A stretch of DNA of 10,183 nt from Haemophilus sp. C1 (lineage in GTDB: Bacteria > Pseudomonadota > Gammaproteobacteria > Enterobacterales > Pasteurellaceae). The notes beneath the pieces were generated by a model that was not told where the DNA came from, did no database searches, and worked only from the letters and a program-made list of their open reading frames with translations. This document shows, piece after piece, positions 7,499 to 10,183 of this stretch (position 1 is its first letter; each line of letters starts with the position of its first letter). A program made the translations under genes and the position numbers. The stretch spans positions 1-10,183 of the forward strand of contig NZ_LDVZ01000032.1 in assembly GCF_001276515.1 (NCBI RefSeq), in the 5' to 3' direction.

Positions 7499-7736
7499 AT
7501 TTTCCTTTTTTCACCCAATATTTAAACGGTGATTTTTCCACTTCACTTTGCAGTAAGGTGTGATCCATAAATTGACAGAAACTTGGAATATCTCTTGTTG
7601 TTGCAGGATCGTCAGCAATAATCAAAAGTATTTCTCCATCGTTAAGATGACGAATATTTTTACGAACAAGCATGACAGGTTCTGGACAACGTAATCCTAA
7701 AGTATCTAGGGTTTGAGTGACGGAAATTTCAGACAT
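7497..7736 (-). CDS. tusA: Sulfur carrier protein TusA (SirA-like)
   Basis: TusA accepts persulfide sulfur from the cysteine desulfurase IscS and passes it to the Tus relay for 2-thiouridine formation in tRNA. The 79-residue form has the signature [10 protein letters not shown] with the sulfur-carrying Cys17, and a second conserved block [13 protein letters not shown] with Cys54, matching TusA rather than the YedF paralogue. I chose the ATG at 7736, giving MSEISV, because length and N terminus then match the family. Longer in-frame starts at 7766 and 7778 add a basic leader, and the 7778 start would overlap the likely -10 box at 7767-7772. The ribosome site is weak (AAAAAAGAAT). The gene is alone on the minus strand, convergent with htpX and divergent from yigZ. 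Confidence 0.92.
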   Translation of the reverse strand: MSEISVTQTLDTLGLRCPEPVMLVRKNIRHLNDGEILLIIADDPATTRDIPSFCQFMDHTLLQSEVEKSPFKYWVKKGK

Positions 7737-7766
7737 ATTCTTTTTTCTTTTGAAAAACAGAGCCAT

Positions 7767-7795
7767 ATCATACCGCACTTACGGCAAAATTTCGA
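7767..7795 (-). promoter_or_regulatory. Candidate sigma-70 promoter of tusA overlapping a USS
   Basis: On the minus strand, TCGAAA (7795-7790), a 17-bp spacer and TATGAT (7772-7767) form a reasonable promoter. It predicts a leader of about 25 nt before the ATG at 7736. The uptake signal at 7772-7780 fills the downstream part of the spacer, and its last base is the first base of the -10 box. Confidence 0.55.
7772..7780 (-). repeat. DNA uptake signal sequence (USS)
   Basis: An exact minus-orientation USS core lies in the tusA-yigZ intergenic region, within the predicted tusA promoter. Confidence 0.9.
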
Positions 7796-7821
7796 CAAAT
7801 CCTAGTCATCAGTGATAGACT
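7792..7821 (+). promoter_or_regulatory. Candidate promoter of yigZ with overlapping imperfect palindrome
   Basis: TCGACA (7792-7797), an 18-bp spacer and TAGACT (7816-7821, preceded by TGA) form a moderate candidate promoter. Its -35 overlaps that of tusA on the other strand. An imperfect palindrome, CTAGTCATCA (7802-7811) against TGAT-A-GACTAG (7813-7823, one bulged A), covers the spacer and -10, and could be an operator for an unidentified regulator. Confidence 0.4.
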
Positions 7822-7851
7822 AGTGTCATTGAAATTACCTTGAAAAAATAA

Positions 7852-8472
7852 ATGGCGGAGTATCTCGTTCCTAAAAGTGCGGTTGTTTTTGAAGAAGAAA
7901 TTAAGAAAAGCCGTTTTATTACTTATTTGCAACACACCGAAGGTTTAGAGCACGCAAGAGCTTTTTGGGCAAAGATTAAACAAGAACATCCAAATGCTCG
8001 GCATCATTGTTGGGCTGCCGTAGCAGGCAAGCCAACAGATTCTCTACAACTAGGTTTTTCTGATGATGGCGAACCTGCTGGAACAGCAGGAAAGCCAATG
8101 TTGAGTGCATTGCAAGGTAGTCAATTAGGTGAAATCAGTGCGGTGGTGGTTCGCTATTATGGTGGTATTTTGCTTGGAACGGGCGGATTAGTTCGTGCTT
8201 ACGGCAATGGCGTACAACAAGCGTTAAAGCTGATTGAAAGCGAAATTAAAGTTGAACGAACCCCTTTCAAACTTGATTGTGACTATAGTCAGCTAAATTT
8301 GGTCCAACAACTTTGTGAAAAATATCAGGTTGAGATTTTATCTCAAGATTTTCAGGCAAATATTCATTTGATTTTAGGTATTAGTGAAAAAACAGTCGAT
8401 GTTTTTTCTTCAGAATTAACAGAAAAGTCTGCGGGCAGATTAGTCATCCAACTTTTAGAGACAGGCGAATAA
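7852..8472 (+). CDS. yigZ: YigZ, IMPACT/UPF0029 family protein
   Basis: This is a 206-residue YigZ homologue. The family is related to eukaryotic IMPACT, a regulator of the translation kinase GCN2; the bacterial role is not settled. The N-terminal IMPACT domain (about 1-125) shows EEIKKSRFI (15-23), ARHHCWA (49-55), [16 protein letters not shown] (68-83) and [20 protein letters not shown] (98-117). The C-terminal ~60 residues form the ferredoxin-like second domain. Length matches E. coli YigZ. The ATG at 7852 has a poor ribosome site; the predicted leader is short. A USS encodes Ser9-Ala10-Val11, and a one-mismatch copy (8135-8143) encodes part of SAVVV at 96-100. trkH begins 2 nt after the stop, so the two genes are probably co-transcribed, as yigZ-trkH are in E. 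coli. Confidence 0.94.
   Translation: MAEYLVPKSAVVFEEEIKKSRFITYLQHTEGLEHARAFWAKIKQEHPNARHHCWAAVAGKPTDSLQLGFSDDGEPAGTAGKPMLSALQGSQLGEISAVVVRYYGGILLGTGGLVRAYGNGVQQALKLIESEIKVERTPFKLDCDYSQLNLVQQLCEKYQVEILSQDFQANIHLILGISEKTVDVFSSELTEKSAGRLVIQLLETGE
7875..7883 (+). repeat. DNA uptake signal sequence (USS)
   Basis: An exact plus-orientation USS core lies within the start of yigZ. It is read in the frame that gives Ser-Ala-Val. Confidence 0.9.
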
Positions 8473-8474
8473 TA

Positions 8475-9938
8475 GTGCATATTTTATCGATTATCCGAAT
8501 TATTGGTATTCTTGTGATGTGTTTTTCAGGCACAATGCTGATTCCAGCATTTGTCGCACTGATTTATGGCGATGGTGGCGGCAAGGCATTTATGCAGGCT
8601 TTTATGTTGAGCTTGACGGCGGGCACATTGCTTTGGTGGCCATGCCATCACCATAAACAAGAATTACGATCCCGTGATGGTTTTTTGATCGTTGTGGCTT
8701 TTTGGTTAGTTTTAGGAAGCTTGGCAACATTGCCTCTTTTATTGTTCGATTCACCACATTTAACTATTGCTTCAGCCGTATTTGAAGCATTTTCTGGCTT
8801 AACTACTACTGGTGCAACGGTAATGAAGGGGCTGGATAATTTACCTAAATCTATTTTGTTTTATCGTCAGTTTTTACAATGGTTAGGTGGTATGGGGATT
8901 ATCGTATTGGCTGTGGCGATAATTCCGCTGTTGGGAATTGGTGGGACACAATTATATCGAGCAGAATCTTCAGGCCCTCTTAAAGATCAAAAATCTTTGC
9001 CTAAAATTTCAGAAGTGGCGAAAGCGCTATGGATTATTTATGCTTCATTAACTGTTCTTTGTGCCATTGCATATTGGCTATCAGGAATGAATCTTTTTGA
9101 TGCCATTGGGCATAGTTTTTCAACAATTTCAAATGGCGGATTTTCAACGCACGATGCAAGTATTGGCTATTTTAATCAAGCTTCCATTTATTGGGTTACA
9201 ACAATTTTTATGCTGATTGGTGGTGTTAATTTTAGTTTACATATTTCCGCTTTTCTTGCACTAGGTAAAAGAAATATTTGGCGAAATTATTGGAAAGATC
9301 CCGAATTTCGTTTTTTTCTAACGATGCAAATTATTTTTATTGGTATTGTATCTCTATCTTTATATGGTTATGGTTTAGTTTCAGATATAAACGAGGCAGT
9401 AACAAAAGGTGCATTACAATTAACATCAATGTCAATGACTGCTGGTTATACGATTTTTGATATTGATAATCTTCCGCCTTTTATTGGGCTTTTACTGGTA
9501 ATTTCTGCGGTAATTGGTGGTTGTGGTGGTTCAACAACTGGGGGATTAAAAGCGATACGGACACTTATATTGTGGAAACAAATCGATCGAGAACTGCATA
9601 GTTTAATCCATCCAAATTTAGTACAACCAATTCGAATAGGTAAAAATCGTCTAGCACCAAGAATGATAGAAAGTATTTGGGCATTTTTCATTATTTTTAT
9701 ACTGGTTTATTGGGGGTGTGTTTTTGCTGTTATTCTTTGTGGAATGAATACTTTTGATGCGATGGGAGCCGTATTCGCCACATTAACGAATGCAGGACCG
9801 GGACTTGGTTTTATTCACGAAAGTTTTATTGGTGTTCCAGAAAGTGCTAAATTAGTCTTTAGTTTTGCTATGATCTGTGGACGTTTAGAAATGTTTTCAT
9901 TAATCGTGCTGTTTATTCCAAGCTATTGGAAAAAATAA
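8475..9938 (+). CDS. trkH: Trk system potassium uptake protein TrkH
   Basis: TrkH is the membrane channel subunit of the low-affinity Trk potassium uptake system and works with the NAD/ATP-binding regulator TrkA, which is not in this window. The 487-residue protein has many hydrophobic segments arranged as four membrane-pore-membrane repeats. Each selectivity-filter glycine segment is visible: TTTGAT (110-115), SNGGFS (219-224), MTAGYT (321-326) and TNAGPG (438-443). The glycine-rich intramembrane gating loop [12 protein letters not shown] lies at 348-359, and the C-terminal signature [11 protein letters not shown] at 469-479. The start is a GTG at 8475, only 2 nt after yigZ; this choice gives [13 protein letters not shown], matching other TrkH N termini. 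Translational coupling with yigZ is likely. The downstream neighbour is an rRNA operon promoter. Confidence 0.96.
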   Translation: MHILSIIRIIGILVMCFSGTMLIPAFVALIYGDGGGKAFMQAFMLSLTAGTLLWWPCHHHKQELRSRDGFLIVVAFWLVLGSLATLPLLLFDSPHLTIASAVFEAFSGLTTTGATVMKGLDNLPKSILFYRQFLQWLGGMGIIVLAVAIIPLLGIGGTQLYRAESSGPLKDQKSLPKISEVAKALWIIYASLTVLCAIAYWLSGMNLFDAIGHSFSTISNGGFSTHDASIGYFNQASIYWVTTIFMLIGGVNFSLHISAFLALGKRNIWRNYWKDPEFRFFLTMQIIFIGIVSLSLYGYGLVSDINEAVTKGALQLTSMSMTAGYTIFDIDNLPPFIGLLLVISAVIGGCGGSTTGGLKAIRTLILWKQIDRELHSLIHPNLVQPIRIGKNRLAPRMIESIWAFFIIFILVYWGCVFAVILCGMNTFDAMGAVFATLTNAGPGLGFIHESFIGVPESAKLVFSFAMICGRLEMFSLIVLFIPSYWKK

Positions 9939-9965
9939 TAATAATTGGAAAATTATTGTATTTTT
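9938..9965 (+). terminator. Possible weak AT-only terminator after trkH
   Basis: AATAATT (9940-9946) pairs with AATTATT (9951-9957) around a GGAA loop, extendable by a G-T and an A-T pair, and is followed by ATTTTT to 9965. All core pairs are A-T, so the hairpin is weak. No inverted USS pair occurs here, unlike the other gene ends. Confidence 0.35.
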
Positions 9966-9966
9966 G

Positions 9967-9975
9967 ACCGCACTT
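9967..9975 (-). repeat. DNA uptake signal sequence (USS), unpaired
   Basis: An exact minus-orientation USS core lies between trkH and the rRNA promoter. It is followed by a T run but has no complementary partner to form a hairpin. Confidence 0.9.
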
Positions 9976-9994
9976 TTTAATAAAATGTTTATAT

Positions 9995-10066
9995 TTCCAT
10001 CAAAAGATCATTTTTTTAAATATTTTTACAAAAAGTACTTGCAAGGGATTTGAAAATCCCTATAAT
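9995..10066 (+). promoter_or_regulatory. Ribosomal RNA operon promoter with AT-rich upstream region
   Basis: TTGCAA (10039-10044), a 16-bp spacer and a perfect TATAAT (10061-10066) followed by GCACCGCAC resemble gammaproteobacterial rrn promoters; E. coli rrn P1 has CTCCCTATAATGCGCC. The roughly 40 bp upstream (9995-10037) are A/T tracts, as expected of an UP element. Transcription should start near 10073. The boxA leader downstream confirms that this is an rRNA promoter. The spacer itself is an inverted repeat. Confidence 0.88.
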
Positions 10067-10072
10067 GCACCG

Positions 10073-10183
10073 CACACAACGACGCACTGTTGTGAAGTTT
10101 TTTAAGTTTCCAAGTGCGTCGTTATTTTTTGCTCTTTAACAATATATCAGACAATCTGTGTGGGCACTTGTTGATTGACTTGT
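10073..10183 (+). promoter_or_regulatory. rRNA operon leader with boxB-like hairpin and boxA antiterminator
   Basis: The 5' transcribed leader of an rrn operon continues beyond the window; the 16S gene is not reached. An 11-bp perfect stem AACGACGCACT (10078-10088) with AGTGCGTCGTT (10113-10123) stands where enterobacterial leaders have the boxB hairpin. It is followed by TATTTTTT and then boxA, TGCTCTTTAACA (10130-10141). The following AATATATCAGACAATCTGTG and GTGGGCACT nearly match the E. coli rrn leader. boxA recruits the NusB/NusE antitermination complex. Confidence 0.9.

Noticed and set aside
7802..7823. Possible TrpR operator, because of the two CTAG-containing arms
   Set aside because: The spacing and flanking bases do not fit the TrpR consensus and neither neighbour is a tryptophan gene. 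It is kept only as an unnamed palindrome.
7813..7830. Possible CRP site (GTGATAGACTAGTGTCAT) before yigZ
   Set aside because: The half-sites do not match TGTGA-N6-TCACA in sequence or spacing.
9278..9691. Open frames of 60 (plus) and 81 (minus) residues inside trkH
   Set aside because: trkH is continuous and conserved through this region; the alternative frames show no family features.

Overview
The window looks like chromosomal core DNA from Haemophilus, very probably H. influenzae or a close relative such as H. haemolyticus. The main sign is the Hin-type DNA uptake signal (AAGTGCGGT or its complement). I count 14 exact copies by eye, several as inverted pairs that form terminator hairpins. 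The AT-rich composition and the close match of each protein to gammaproteobacterial housekeeping families agree with this. I see no transposase, phage gene, CRISPR array or defence cassette, and no candidate for an undescribed system. The notable signals are regulatory or architectural.

Layout. Positions 1-177 hold the 3' part of tRNA-Pro(UGG) and a complete tRNA-Arg(UCU). Positions 289-5109 hold a tight same-strand group: rapA (RNA polymerase recycling ATPase), rluA (pseudouridine synthase), glpG (rhomboid protease) and glpR (DeoR-type repressor). Gaps in this group are 2, 26 and 29 nt, and it ends at a 15-bp uptake-signal hairpin. It joins the rapA-rluA and glpG-glpR pairs seen in enterobacteria; glpE and glpD are not here. 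Next come mlaA (outer-membrane lipid-asymmetry lipoprotein), ridA (enamine/imine deaminase) and htpX (membrane zinc protease), each separated from the next by an uptake-signal hairpin. htpX has a convincing heat-shock (sigma-32) promoter. tusA lies on the minus strand, convergent with htpX and sharing a bidirectional terminator with it, and divergent from yigZ. The tusA and yigZ promoters appear to sit back to back with overlapping -35 elements. yigZ and trkH (potassium uptake) are nearly contiguous.

The right end (about 9990-10183) is the promoter and leader of a ribosomal RNA operon: AT-rich upstream DNA, TTGCAA / 16 bp / TATAAT, a strong leader hairpin, and the boxA antitermination signal. 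The 16S gene itself lies beyond the window.

The genes do not form one pathway. They serve transcription and translation upkeep (rapA, rluA, tRNAs, tusA, the rrn leader), envelope maintenance (mlaA, htpX, glpG), metabolite repair and regulation (ridA, glpR) and ion homeostasis (trkH). No gene-free stretch exceeds 300 bases.
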